64,000 bases of DNA from Desulfurellaceae bacterium bin18 (GTDB lineage Bacteria; Desulfobacterota; Binatia; Bin18), in contig MPMI01000020.1 of assembly GCA_002238415.1 (NCBI GenBank), positions 1-64,000 of the forward strand, read 5' to 3'. A model generated the notes under the pieces. The model was not told the origin of the DNA and searched no databases. It saw nothing but the letters and a program-made list of their open reading frames with translations. The translations under genes and the position numbers were made by a program. Shown here piece after piece: positions 33,725-42,746 of the stretch (its first letter is position 1; each line of letters opens with the position of its first letter).

Positions 33725-35440
33725 CTACTCTCGCCGCGCGCCCTCAAGCATTTCGCGTGCGTGGCGGCGGGCCTCGGGCGTGATCTCCACGCCGCCTAGC
33801 ATGCGGGCGAGTTCCTGGAGGCGTTCGCGCGGGGTCAGACGTTGGGCTGAAGAAATCGTGCGGCCTTGGGCCACCGTTTTGGTCACGGTGTAGGCGTGGT
33901 CGGCAAACGCGGCGATCTGTGGCAAATGCGTAATGCACAGCACCTGATGCTGGTCGGCCAGGACCTTGAGCCGCCGCCCGACGACCTCGGCCACTCCCCC
34001 GCCGATCCCCGCGTCCACTTCGTCAAAAATCAGTGTCGGCGTGGCTTCCGCAGCCGCACTGAGGGCTTTGAGGGCGAGCATGAGGCGGGAGAGCTCTCCA
34101 CCGGATGCTACCTGGACGAGTGGCAAGAGCGGCTCTCCGGGATTGGCGGACAGATAAAACTCGACCTGATCATAGCCGCGCTCCCCGAGACGCCGACCAT
34201 TTTGGGTGAACGGCGAATCCGATGCACCCTTGGTTCCATCTTCAGGAGGTTGCGGAAATCGGACGCCAAAGTGCGCGCCCTGTATACCGAGTTGGCCCAA
34301 CTCGGTCTGGATGCTGTGCTCAAGATTCCGGGCAGCCGCGCGCCGCTCCTCTGACAGTTCGTGCGCCCAGGACCAAGCCGCGTGCGCGGCTTGGGCGACT
34401 TCCTGTTGCAACGCAGCAATCGCCTCTTCACCGCTTTCGATGTGTTCCAGCTCTTGTTCCAGAGCGGCCTGCCGGGCCAGAATCGCCTCAATACTCTCGC
34501 CGTATTTTTTCTTGAGACGCGAGAGCAGCGCGAGGCGTACATCGATCTCTTCCAGACGCTCGGGATTCGGGCTGAGGCGCTCGCCATATCTACGCAGGAA
34601 GAGGGCAGCCTCTTCGACCTGGGCCAGCCCGTCACTCAGGAGTGAGATCGCTTCGTTCAGGCTGGCATCCACCTGGACCAGGTCACGTAGCTGGGTCACC
34701 AGTCGTCCGAGTTGATCCGTGACCGCACCGTCGCTCGCAGTGAGCATTTCCTCACCGCTGGATGTCGTCTGATACAGCTTTTCGGCGTTTATGAGAATGG
34801 TCCGTTCCTGGCGCAACTCCTCTTCTTCGTCTGGCTGGAGTGCTGCGCGGCGAATCTCATCGACCTGAAAACGGACGAAGTCCTGACGTGCCTCAGCCGC
34901 CGCCTTGTCCTCGGTCAGTGTACGCAGGTGCTCCCATACACGTCGCAGGGTCTGGTAGCGTGTCGTCATTTCCTGGACACGCCGCGTCGTATCAGCGAAA
35001 CCGTCAAGCAGGGAGAGCGCCGAATCCGCCTCGCGTAAGACCTGCTGTTCGTGCTGTCCATAGATCTGCATCAGCCTGGCACTGAGCTGACGCAACAGCG
35101 CAACCGTGGCCAGCCTGCCATTCAGATACACCCGGCTCCGTCCGTTCGCTGTAATCACACGACGGACCAGGAGTTCTTCGGCCTCAAGGAGATCATGTTC
35201 CGCAAAGAGGGGGGCGAGGCGCGCCTTGTCGAGGCCGAAGACTGCCTCGACAACGGCTTCTGTGGTATCCCGGCGAATCAGGTCGGCGGTTGCTCGACCA
35301 CCCAGGGCCAAGCCGATGGCCTGCATGAGCAGGCTCTTCCCAGCGCCCGTCTCTCCGGTGATCACATTCAGGCCGGACTCGAACGACAGTTCGAGATCGT
35401 CGATCAGAGCCAGATTTTTCACGTGCAGATGACGCAGCAT
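33725..35440 (-). CDS. recN: DNA repair protein RecN
   Basis: RecN is an SMC-like ATPase in double-strand-break repair. The 571-residue product starts MLRHLHVKNLALIDDLELSF and has Walker A GETGAGKSLLMQA near residue 29. Two long coiled coils surround the middle, followed by signature SGGELSRLMLALKAL, Walker B PTLIFDEVDAGIGG and the H-loop QVLCITHLPQIAAFADH. Length is normal. It lies 4 bp from the convergent hydrolase gene and 32 bp downstream of the RND gene on the same strand, so it may be co-transcribed with it. Confidence 0.96.
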   Translation of the reverse strand: MLRHLHVKNLALIDDLELSFESGLNVITGETGAGKSLLMQAIGLALGGRATADLIRRDTTEAVVEAVFGLDKARLAPLFAEHDLLEAEELLVRRVITANGRSRVYLNGRLATVALLRQLSARLMQIYGQHEQQVLREADSALSLLDGFADTTRRVQEMTTRYQTLRRVWEHLRTLTEDKAAAEARQDFVRFQVDEIRRAALQPDEEEELRQERTILINAEKLYQTTSSGEEMLTASDGAVTDQLGRLVTQLRDLVQVDASLNEAISLLSDGLAQVEEAALFLRRYGERLSPNPERLEEIDVRLALLSRLKKKYGESIEAILARQAALEQELEHIESGEEAIAALQQEVAQAAHAAWSWAHELSEERRAAARNLEHSIQTELGQLGIQGAHFGVRFPQPPEDGTKGASDSPFTQNGRRLGERGYDQVEFYLSANPGEPLLPLVQVASGGELSRLMLALKALSAAAEATPTLIFDEVDAGIGGGVAEVVGRRLKVLADQHQVLCITHLPQIAAFADHAYTVTKTVAQGRTISSAQRLTPRERLQELARMLGGVEITPEARRHAREMLEGARRE

Positions 35441-35472
35441 AGGGCGGTTTCCCGGTCGCTCTTGTTTCCTGC

Positions 35473-38238
35473 CTACGCCACCCCGCGTCGAGACGCGTCG
35501 TCTAGGCGATCACTCAAAATCTTGGCGATATTCAGGAATATCCGAGCGCCAATCCGCGGGTAGCGTTTTTGCATCCGCTGCAAGAAGCGCTCGTCCACCA
35601 CAATCGCCTCAGCATCGTCCACGGCAATCACGTCCGCGGTCCGCTGATTTTGACGGATGAGGGCCATTTCGCCAATCACATCGCCGCGTCCCATGCTCCG
35701 CAGCAGCTTTGACGCGCCGTCAATATTGAGCCGGGCGTCTGCCCTGCCACTGATCAGCACGAACATCTCCCTGCCCACCTCTCCTTGCCTGACAATGAAC
35801 TCATCCTTGGCAAAGGCCCGAAATTCGCCCATCAGCGTGACTATCTTGGCTTGCACGGGACGCAGCCCGGCAAAGAGGGGAATCGTCTTCTGCGGGTCGC
35901 GTCCGAGTTTCAGGTATAAGACGTCCCACAGGGTAATGATCTTGGTGGTGGCGAGCAGGGCCGGCAGCAAGATTACATCCGCCCCAAAGGCAACGACCAT
36001 GGTGGCCGCCGAGAGCAGACCAAATTCCCGGATCGGGACAAAAGTCGAAAAATACAATACCAGAAAACCGAGAAATAAGATGACGGAGGCGTATAGGCTC
36101 GGCTTGCCTACCGTCCCGAGGGTGTGGAGCAGGGCGGTTTCCTGGTCTGGGGTCGCGTGCACCTCAGCGCTCAGTCTGGTCATCAGGTGCACCGTGTTGT
36201 CCACCGCAATGCCGAGCGCGATAGCGGCGATAATGCTGGTCCCGAGGTTGAGCACCGCGCCGGAGAGCCCCATCAGTCCGAAGAAAATAACAATCGGAAA
36301 AATGTTCGGGATCATGGCGATCAGCCCAATCCGAGCGGACAGAAACATGGCCGACATGATGACGAAGATGACGCTGGCAGCCAGAGACAGACTGCGGATC
36401 TGGCCGGTAATAATATCGCCGGTTGTCTTGGTCAGGAGAATCAGATTGCCGGTGGGACGTACCTTGAGATCGGGCGGAAAGCGCTCCTGAGCATAGGCAC
36501 TAATCTGCTCCGTGAGTGCTGAAATCTCCTGTGAGCCCGAGAGGGTGGTGCGGACGAGAATATTCAAGCGCGTAAAGTCCGGGCTGGCGACGGACCGAAA
36601 ACTGGTCGGACTGCCGGCCACGAGTTGCATGACAGCGCGGAGTTGAGACGGCTCCTGCCAGAAGGTTGTGGGATTTTCCAGAGGTGGGGCCGTAATAATC
36701 TCGCCATCCGGACCAACTAGAATCTCACCGCCGCCGGACTGCGCCCCGCGGTCGAGCAACTCGCAATAATCAACGAACGAAACGGTTTTATCCACACCGG
36801 ACAGACCGTCGATATAGGATTGCAGGTCTTTGATCCGGCGTAAGGTATCCCACTGTTTCATGACGTCTTTTTCTTCGCCATCAATCACCACATAGAAAGC
36901 CATGCTGCCGACCAGATGCGTATTAATGGCATCGGTAGCCTGACGAACGGGGTCGTTGGGACGAAAGAAAGACTGAAAGTTCGAATCGACCTGAATCGAG
37001 GAGAGGTTCCATATCGCCACGACGGCGAAAAGCAATGCCGCAGCAATAACGCTCAGGCGATTCTGAATAGCAAAGCGGCCGATACGTCGCAGACCCGTGG
37101 TGACCCCGGGGGCAAACGCGGCCGCCGGGCTGGCCGGTAGACGCAACTGCATGAGCACGGCTGGGACCAGGAGAATGGAGAGGAGAGAAGCGATCAGAAT
37201 GCCGACCGACGAGAAGATACCCATTACTCGAATACTGCTGAGCGGGTTCACTCCTAAGGAGAGGAAACCGAGCACGGTGGTCAGCGCGGTGATACAAATC
37301 GGCGGGCTGGTTTTTTTTAGGGTCTCCAATACGACGTCCCGCGCCGCGCCGTCCGGCCGGGCCAACTCATAATACTCGGCCACCATGTGGAGCGAATAGG
37401 CTGTCCCTAAGACCAGAATCAGAGGCGGCAGGGCAATACTCCCCAAGCTGAGGCTGCTCCCGGCGAGCACCATAATCCCCAGAGTCCAGATCAGACTGAC
37501 GAGAATCGTCAGGGCGGGCAGCAAGACGCCGCGGACGGAACGAAAGCTCACGAAGAGCACGACAACAATAGCGATGAGGGTCAGGGGAACAAAGCGGCTT
37601 AAATCGCTCTGCATGGCCCGTGCGGAATAGACTTTGAAGCGGGGCAGGCCGGTATAAAACAGTTGTTCCGGCCCTGTTGCACGTTCTGCATCGAGGATTG
37701 CTTGGATCTGCTCATCGATCCCCCGCTGCATGAATTCAGCGTCGTCCATATCGGCGAAAAAGATATTGATGGCCGCGGCCTTTCCGTCTTCGGAGACCAG
37801 ATTCTTCAGGTAAATAGGCCGGTCGGCCAACGTCTCCCGGAGCGCATCCAGCCCGGCTTGGTCGGTAGGGATCTGTGTGACCAACAGCGGCGGCTCGACC
37901 ACATCGGCAATCGGGTCAACCGCATTGGCCAGGCTGAGCACCTCCTGGACCCCCTCGATGTTCTCCAGCGCTTCGGTCAGGCGCGTAATCTTGTGTAAGA
38001 CGGCAGCGGTATAAATGTTATCGGCCAGCAGACCGACCACCCCGACTTCATCGCTGCCAAAGAGCTGGCGGACTTCGGCGTAGTATTGGCTGTCCGGGTT
38101 GTCCTGGCTCAGGAGGCTTTCAACCGAGCTGTCCAGACGAATGTCTTTTGCGTACACACCAAAGACACAGGTGAGCAGGAAGAGCAGCAGGAGTAGGGTC
38201 TTCGACCGGTTGACGACGAGCAGATAGAGCCGTTCCAT
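35473..38238 (-). CDS. RND/MMPL-family permease fused to a C-terminal cyclic-nucleotide-binding domain
   Basis: The first 780 or so residues form a two-repeat RND permease of the MMPL/sterol-sensing type. There is a helix at about 13-30, a periplasmic domain, helices near 215-400, a second periplasmic domain and helices near 625-770. Residues about 795-905 form a cNMP-binding (CRP-like) domain with FIVRQGEVGREMFVLISG and the phosphate-binding-like GRGDVIGEMALIRQNQRTAD. The fusion suggests transport gated by a cytosolic ligand. The substrate is unknown; hydrophobic or hopanoid-type cargo is possible. A hairpin precedes the start codon and no ribosome-binding site is visible. Confidence 0.88.
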   Translation of the reverse strand: MERLYLLVVNRSKTLLLLLFLLTCVFGVYAKDIRLDSSVESLLSQDNPDSQYYAEVRQLFGSDEVGVVGLLADNIYTAAVLHKITRLTEALENIEGVQEVLSLANAVDPIADVVEPPLLVTQIPTDQAGLDALRETLADRPIYLKNLVSEDGKAAAINIFFADMDDAEFMQRGIDEQIQAILDAERATGPEQLFYTGLPRFKVYSARAMQSDLSRFVPLTLIAIVVVLFVSFRSVRGVLLPALTILVSLIWTLGIMVLAGSSLSLGSIALPPLILVLGTAYSLHMVAEYYELARPDGAARDVVLETLKKTSPPICITALTTVLGFLSLGVNPLSSIRVMGIFSSVGILIASLLSILLVPAVLMQLRLPASPAAAFAPGVTTGLRRIGRFAIQNRLSVIAAALLFAVVAIWNLSSIQVDSNFQSFFRPNDPVRQATDAINTHLVGSMAFYVVIDGEEKDVMKQWDTLRRIKDLQSYIDGLSGVDKTVSFVDYCELLDRGAQSGGGEILVGPDGEIITAPPLENPTTFWQEPSQLRAVMQLVAGSPTSFRSVASPDFTRLNILVRTTLSGSQEISALTEQISAYAQERFPPDLKVRPTGNLILLTKTTGDIITGQIRSLSLAASVIFVIMSAMFLSARIGLIAMIPNIFPIVIFFGLMGLSGAVLNLGTSIIAAIALGIAVDNTVHLMTRLSAEVHATPDQETALLHTLGTVGKPSLYASVILFLGFLVLYFSTFVPIREFGLLSAATMVVAFGADVILLPALLATTKIITLWDVLYLKLGRDPQKTIPLFAGLRPVQAKIVTLMGEFRAFAKDEFIVRQGEVGREMFVLISGRADARLNIDGASKLLRSMGRGDVIGEMALIRQNQRTADVIAVDDAEAIVVDERFLQRMQKRYPRIGARIFLNIAKILSDRLDDASRRGVA

Positions 38239-38245
38239 AATAAAG

Positions 38246-38274
38246 GTAAGGGCGGGTGTGTAAATCGCCCTTAC
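38246..38274. repeat. GTAAGGGCG...CGCCCTTAC hairpin in the RND gene 5' leader
   Basis: The 9-bp arms (38246-38254 and 38266-38274) lie 7 bp upstream of the minus-strand start codon at 38238, so the hairpin could hide the start region. It is a variant of the palindrome at 25586-25614. Confidence 0.7.
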
Positions 38275-38453
38275 TCATTGGAAGGGCATATCGGAAACGG
38301 GCGGCCAGTGCGAGAGGTAAATCGGGCAACTTTCGACCAGCAGCCTTCGACCCAGCAACAGGAAGGTTGGCAATCCTGACCGCCCCGGCTATAGAGCTAC
38401 GAAGATATGCAGTGTACGGGTTGCGGCTTTGCAAATGAAGCGTAGATGTGAGT

Positions 38454-38474
38454 ACTTCGTCCGAGCGACGAAGT
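38454..38474. repeat. ACTTCGTC-N5-GACGAAGT inverted repeat
   Basis: Perfect 8-bp arms in the 288-bp divergent gap between the RND permease gene and the orphan gene at 38527. This could be an operator for either gene. Nothing else was recognised in the gap besides this and the hairpin at 38246. Confidence 0.5.
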
Positions 38475-38526
38475 CCCTGGACCCCTGCCTTGACCCACCT
38501 ATAGCACCTGCGTTAAGCCGACGAAG

Positions 38527-39672
38527 GTGGTCCAGAAACCCACATATGACCGGGGAACCATAAACCAGCTCATCCACAGTATGGGAGTGAAGTTCCGCAA
38601 AGAAATCCTCCGGCCGGTCGGTCCCACCCCAACCCGTCTTCCGGTCAATCAGGCTTTTTCCCTTGCTGCCACCCATCTGTTCTGGACGCTTCCGGGGCAG
38701 GTGCGACGCTTTTCTTCTCGTGCTACACCGCAGGCGATTGCTCAGAGGAGTGGGCGGCTTGACACCAGTGTCTCTCCGTTGGCCATCTGGATGTTTGGTT
38801 ATTCCTTCCTGGTGGGGCGAGAAATTCTGCTTGATTTTGGTGCGATCAAAGCAAGCGACCATGCCGAGGATATTGGACTGGTTCTGGACTGCTGGAACCG
38901 GTGTGCAACCGCCTCGCGAACCGATGGACACAGGGATAACAGCGAGGCCGGCTGGACGAATCCCTATCTCCCCAGAGAAACGATTCAGCAATTGTCGGAC
39001 ATGCTGGTTCCCGTTGATGCCGAAATGCGACGGGTGGCCGGACAATTCCTGGCCGCGCTCGAATCCTATATCTTTCTTTTGCATGCAGAGGCATATCTCG
39101 GGACGATTGATTCCGGCCCTTACCCGCTGAGTACGAATCGCCTGCTTATTGTCCGTCATTTTTTTGACCTGACCGGCCGGTGGTATCCGTGGCGTTCTCG
39201 CGCGGTCGAGTTTCCGTATCCGACCTGCACCCTCGCTTTTACCCTTAACCTCGAAGAGTTTCAGACGATCGAGCTGAGCGATCGCGCTGCCTTGCTCACC
39301 TCACCCAGGGATTATCGGACGCGTATCCAGGAACTTGTTCTGGTGTGCCTTGATCGCACCCGTCCCCGGCCACTGCCCTTCACCGATCTGGACCGTCTCA
39401 CTCGGGCCGCAAAAAAAATAGAGCCCCGCGTACTCGCCTGGTTTCAGGCGCAATCGTCCTACAAGGCGATCCGTTTTTGTGCCCAACCCTGGGCTGTCAG
39501 ACCAGCCTCGGTCGTTGTCCCGTCTGAAGCATGTTTTGATTGGAAGCCTATTCCAGCCGCCCTTGAGCTCTTATCCCAATACGCTCGGGACGACACTCTG
39601 GCCGCCCGCTGGGCCCTGGAGCGCTGCTTGGCGCCAGATCGTTCATCCGCCTTTGTCCCCGTGGAGGGCTGA
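38527..39672 (+). CDS. Protein of unknown function beside the CRISPR array
   Basis: I do not recognise this 381-residue protein (GTG start 38527; ATG 38581 would remove 18 residues). No signal peptide, transmembrane segment or nucleotide-binding motif is obvious. It is rich in aromatic residues and Arg, with helical stretches such as ETIQQLSDMLVPVDAEMRRV and DYRTRIQELVLVCLD. It shows no Cas-like motif, so it is unlikely to be part of the CRISPR machinery despite lying 99 bp from the array. A hairpin terminator follows it, which suggests a single-gene unit read towards the array. That it is a real gene rests on length and composition. Confidence 0.6.
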   Translation: MVQKPTYDRGTINQLIHSMGVKFRKEILRPVGPTPTRLPVNQAFSLAATHLFWTLPGQVRRFSSRATPQAIAQRSGRLDTSVSPLAIWMFGYSFLVGREILLDFGAIKASDHAEDIGLVLDCWNRCATASRTDGHRDNSEAGWTNPYLPRETIQQLSDMLVPVDAEMRRVAGQFLAALESYIFLLHAEAYLGTIDSGPYPLSTNRLLIVRHFFDLTGRWYPWRSRAVEFPYPTCTLAFTLNLEEFQTIELSDRAALLTSPRDYRTRIQELVLVCLDRTRPRPLPFTDLDRLTRAAKKIEPRVLAWFQAQSSYKAIRFCAQPWAVRPASVVVPSEACFDWKPIPAALELLSQYARDDTLAARWALERCLAPDRSSAFVPVEG

Positions 39673-39686
39673 TTCCCTACAAAAAT

Positions 39687-39702
39687 CCCCTCCCTGGAGG
39701 GG
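39687..39702 (+). terminator. CCCCTCC-CT-GGAGGGG hairpin
   Basis: A 7-bp GC-rich stem starts 14 bp after the stop of the unknown gene and precedes the CRISPR array by about 70 bp. It lacks a T-run but probably limits read-through of antisense transcripts into the array. Confidence 0.55.
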
Positions 39703-39771
39703 TGACGCGTGAGCGCCGGGGTGGGTTCCTTTCGCCCCGCCAGTCTGGTGCGCGGGGCGCCCCCTATGTCC

Positions 39772-40319
39772 CTTCAATGAGGCCCAGGCATGTCCGCCTG
39801 GGATATTCTCCATCAGCATATCCTGCTTGAGTTGCTGATACGTGCTTCAATGAGGCCCAGACCTGTCCGCCTGGGATATTCTTTGACGTAGGCACGGCTG
39901 GTGTAGCCGTCACCGTTGCTTCAATGAGGCCCAAGCGTGTCCGCCTGGGATATTCGCGCATCCGGCGCAAACCACCTAAAGGCGGTAGTGCTTCAATGAG
40001 GCCCAAGCGTGTCCGCCTGGGATATTCATGGCGTGGCTGGCCAACCAAGTGACGGCTCGGCTGCTTCAATGAGGCCCAAGCGTGTCCGCCTGGGATATTC
40101 GTAAGGCAGAGCAGTCAAACTCACCTTGCAACGAACTTCAATGAGGCCCAAGCGTGTCCGCCTGGGATATTCAAGATATTCTCCGTGACAAAGACACCAT
40201 CCGTATACTTCAATGAGGCCCAAGCGTGTCCGCCTGGGATATTCTCGACTGGAAAGTTGACTTACCATATTACAACATCGTACTTCAATGAGGCCCAAGC
40301 GTGTCCGCCTGGGATATTC
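39772..40319 (-). CRISPR. Type I-G CRISPR array, 8 repeats and 7 spacers
   Basis: Repeats are 37 bp, starting CTTCAATGAGGCCCAAGCG on the plus strand and ending CCGCCTGGGATATTC. They begin at 39772, 39845, 39919, 39991, 40064, 40136, 40208 and 40283. Spacers are 36, 37, 35, 36, 35, 35 and 38 bp. The last six repeats are identical; the first two (39772, 39845) diverge in the centre, which marks them as the old, distal end. The leader is therefore on the csb2 side and the array is read on the minus strand with the cas genes. In that orientation the repeat ends in ATTGAAG and contains a hairpin CCCAGGCG-GACA-CGCTTGGG. Confidence 0.97.
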
Positions 40320-40577
40320 TCTCCGGGTGCCCAACTCGTTATTTTGACTGAAATTTTTCTCCCGTCTGCGCGGATCAGTTGGTTTCCGGCTAAGACCTGC
40401 CAGACTGTCTTTCTGCCCCAACGAGAAAATCCTTATGTTTCGGCAGGATAGAAACAACGCGATCCCCCCCGGCTTTATGCTCACGCTTCCGGTCCGCGCC
40501 GAGCTTATTTCAACCCTTATTATGTAGTTGTCAAAGAGCGGAAAATTGCGCTGCAAGTACTGTCCACAATATCGTTT
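40320..40577 (-). promoter_or_regulatory. Putative CRISPR leader
   Basis: 258 bp between the csb2 stop and the newest repeat. It is more AT-rich than its surroundings, with T-runs next to the repeat (ATTTTTCTCC), and has no ORF of note. Its position and the repeat-degeneration polarity make it the leader. No promoter boxes were confidently assigned. Confidence 0.6.
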
Positions 40578-42743
40578 TCAGCCTACCGCACCAAAAAGGC
40601 CGCCTCCCTTATGGCTATCGCGGCCAAGCATGACCGGTCCCTCAACTGCCACAGCGAAGCGAAGGCGCACTCGGGCCGCTAAGCCACAGTTTGGACCGAT
40701 GTTGAGTTCCAACAACTCGGCTTCGGGCTTGGGCAGACCGCGCCGCTCGCATTCGGATATGATGTCTTGCACGACGAAGGCGTCCGTTCTTTTGCTCCTT
40801 CCCGTATGGCGTGTCGGACGATAAAGGGTGCGACTTTCCCATACGCGGGAAGGACCGACGAGCGGGTCGCCCGTCGCCAGGGCATACGCGGGACCGAGAG
40901 TCAGAACGCCGAGCGGGCCGGCGCGCACACTGGTCAGGGTCGGGACTACGCCGTCAAAATGGGTCCGGTCCTCACGGCTTCCTTGTGTGGTACGGTCACA
41001 GGCCCACGGCGCGGCTACGATCAAGCGGTCAATGCGCCCATCCTCGTCTGTGTCATCCGTAGCGAGAAAAATATGCTCATGCCTACCCGATCCCGCCGGT
41101 GCTCCATCAGGCTCATGCCCGGAAAAAAGCCGAGGCACACGGCCCTGTTTATCTTCTGACAGTGCCATCAGTGCACGTCTGACCGCGTGCAGGAGAAGTG
41201 CGGAATCGGTAGTGGCAATGTTTGTCCTAGACGCTATAGAGAAGGCCAGCGCGTCGTGTGAGACATCCTTTCGCGGTGCCATCAGACCCAGGCCGAGATA
41301 ACGTCCGTTCCCGATGACGAGGGGGCCACGCACAGCTTGCGAGAAAGCAATCTCCACGTGATGTAATCCACGTGTCACATATCGTTCGGGCATGGCAAAT
41401 TCTTCTGCCCGTGCGCCGTTCCGGTCGAATGGCTCGCGTTGTACGCGAATGGACGCTACCGGCACTGACACTCCAATATGACGCAACGCCTGCATGACAG
41501 CACGGGCCGCCTTTGCCTCACCGGCTACGCGCTTGGCTCCGGTCGTTTCGCGTCCCGTCCGCATGACCGGCAGAGCAACCGGAGTGACCGTGCGCCAGAC
41601 GCGGAACCCATGCTGTTCCTTGTCGTCAATGCCATAGTGCTCAAGCATGCCGTGCTCTTCAGACCGAATGAGATTCCACAGAATTTCTCCTGTTGTGGGA
41701 TGAGTCTCTGTGAGCCCGGAGAACGCCCAGCCTATGTCATCGGCTCGCAGTGGGCAGTTCGATGGTACATCTATCAGGACGCGGCGAACGGCGTGGTCCG
41801 CATGGTTATGACCGATGGACGGGAGGGGCAGAATACGCACACGGGCGGCCTTGTCGGCCTCTGTTGCGTTGCGACCAATCAACACGCGGTCTATCGTCCC
41901 AGCCGCCTCGGGCAACGCCTCTTTCAGCCGACTCACGGCCTTGTCGCGTACATTGAGGACGAGTCCCGTTACCCGCTCGGACGGCCACGGCGCAAAAGAT
42001 TCGGATGTAGCCGCCCGTATCTCGAATAGAAAGCGGCGTGATGGCGTGGCGTATGCAACTGTGGCAAAGCGGGGCTTGGGAGATTGAGAGAAAATTTGCT
42101 GAATCTTTCTGCCCTGCTTTACGGAGGTAAAGCGCGTCCTGTCTGCGTCGTATCGTTCTTTGAGGCTTGCTAGCGATCCTTTCTTCGGACAAAGCAGGGC
42201 CTTGCCAGTCCCGTTCTGGCTCGGGCGATACACCACACCACCATGACGGGCGAGTCGTGGTGCAATCTCGCCCGCGTCCAGGATTTCCGCCCAAGTCCAG
42301 GCCATATCGACGCCTCGCCCGAGTTGATACAGCCGCTCAGCGATCCGGCAGATAGTCTGCGCATAGTTTTCAGCACTCACGTTGCCGGTGAACTTCCAGA
42401 TAAACAGCAGCGGAATTTCCACATTGAAAATATGAGAATGGATGGTCTTGGGAGTACGAATCTTGTTGATCTTTCTTACGTCGCCACCGTACTTGTCGAG
42501 ATCGTTGTTTGGCACAAAGCTCTTGAAGGCTCGGCCGGCGCGGACCGCAGGTGCGGCAATTACCGGCGCTTCAAGCGTCTCCAGCCATTCAAGCGCGGCT
42601 TTGTCTGTGTCTGATAGCTCAGAGCCTTTGGCAGTACCGGCAACCAGTGCTTGAAACAGCCGGGCCGGCGCTGGCGGCCAATCCCCAGTGCCATGATACC
42701 GCCCGTCGTGGAAGCGGATTGAGAGAAGGAGCGCGCGGCTCAT
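40578..42743 (-). CDS. csb2: Type I-G Cascade protein Csb2 (Cas5-Cas6 fusion, GSU0054 family)
   Basis: Csb2 joins a Cas5-like part and a Cas6-like pre-crRNA nuclease. The 721-residue protein starts with the family's MSRALLLSIRFHDGRYHG and PPAPARLFQALVAG, where a Cas5-type fold is expected. The C-terminal half holds a RAMP-like domain ending in the Gly-rich stretch HKGGGLFGAVG. It is the last cas gene before the leader and is 3 bp from csb1. The array hairpin is its expected substrate. I cannot point to the catalytic His with certainty. Confidence 0.9.
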   Translation of the reverse strand: MSRALLLSIRFHDGRYHGTGDWPPAPARLFQALVAGTAKGSELSDTDKAALEWLETLEAPVIAAPAVRAGRAFKSFVPNNDLDKYGGDVRKINKIRTPKTIHSHIFNVEIPLLFIWKFTGNVSAENYAQTICRIAERLYQLGRGVDMAWTWAEILDAGEIAPRLARHGGVVYRPSQNGTGKALLCPKKGSLASLKERYDADRTRFTSVKQGRKIQQIFSQSPKPRFATVAYATPSRRFLFEIRAATSESFAPWPSERVTGLVLNVRDKAVSRLKEALPEAAGTIDRVLIGRNATEADKAARVRILPLPSIGHNHADHAVRRVLIDVPSNCPLRADDIGWAFSGLTETHPTTGEILWNLIRSEEHGMLEHYGIDDKEQHGFRVWRTVTPVALPVMRTGRETTGAKRVAGEAKAARAVMQALRHIGVSVPVASIRVQREPFDRNGARAEEFAMPERYVTRGLHHVEIAFSQAVRGPLVIGNGRYLGLGLMAPRKDVSHDALAFSIASRTNIATTDSALLLHAVRRALMALSEDKQGRVPRLFSGHEPDGAPAGSGRHEHIFLATDDTDEDGRIDRLIVAAPWACDRTTQGSREDRTHFDGVVPTLTSVRAGPLGVLTLGPAYALATGDPLVGPSRVWESRTLYRPTRHTGRSKRTDAFVVQDIISECERRGLPKPEAELLELNIGPNCGLAARVRLRFAVAVEGPVMLGRDSHKGGGLFGAVG

Positions 42744-42746
42744 AGT

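Noticed and set aside
38239-38526. Search for a tRNA or small RNA gene in the RND/orphan gap
   Set aside because: Only two hairpins were found; no cloverleaf, CCA end or T-loop motif could be seen.
38389-39159. 256-codon minus-strand ORF opposite the unknown gene at 38527
   Set aside because: The plus-strand frame is longer and has a more protein-like composition; the minus-strand product shows no motif.
40242-40254. 13-nt identity (TTCTCGACTGGAA) between the edge of the newest spacer and 48341-48353 upstream of the cas operon
   Set aside because: Only 10 nt belong to the spacer and they are at the end far from the likely seed; a match this short within the window can arise by chance, so self-targeting is not supported.
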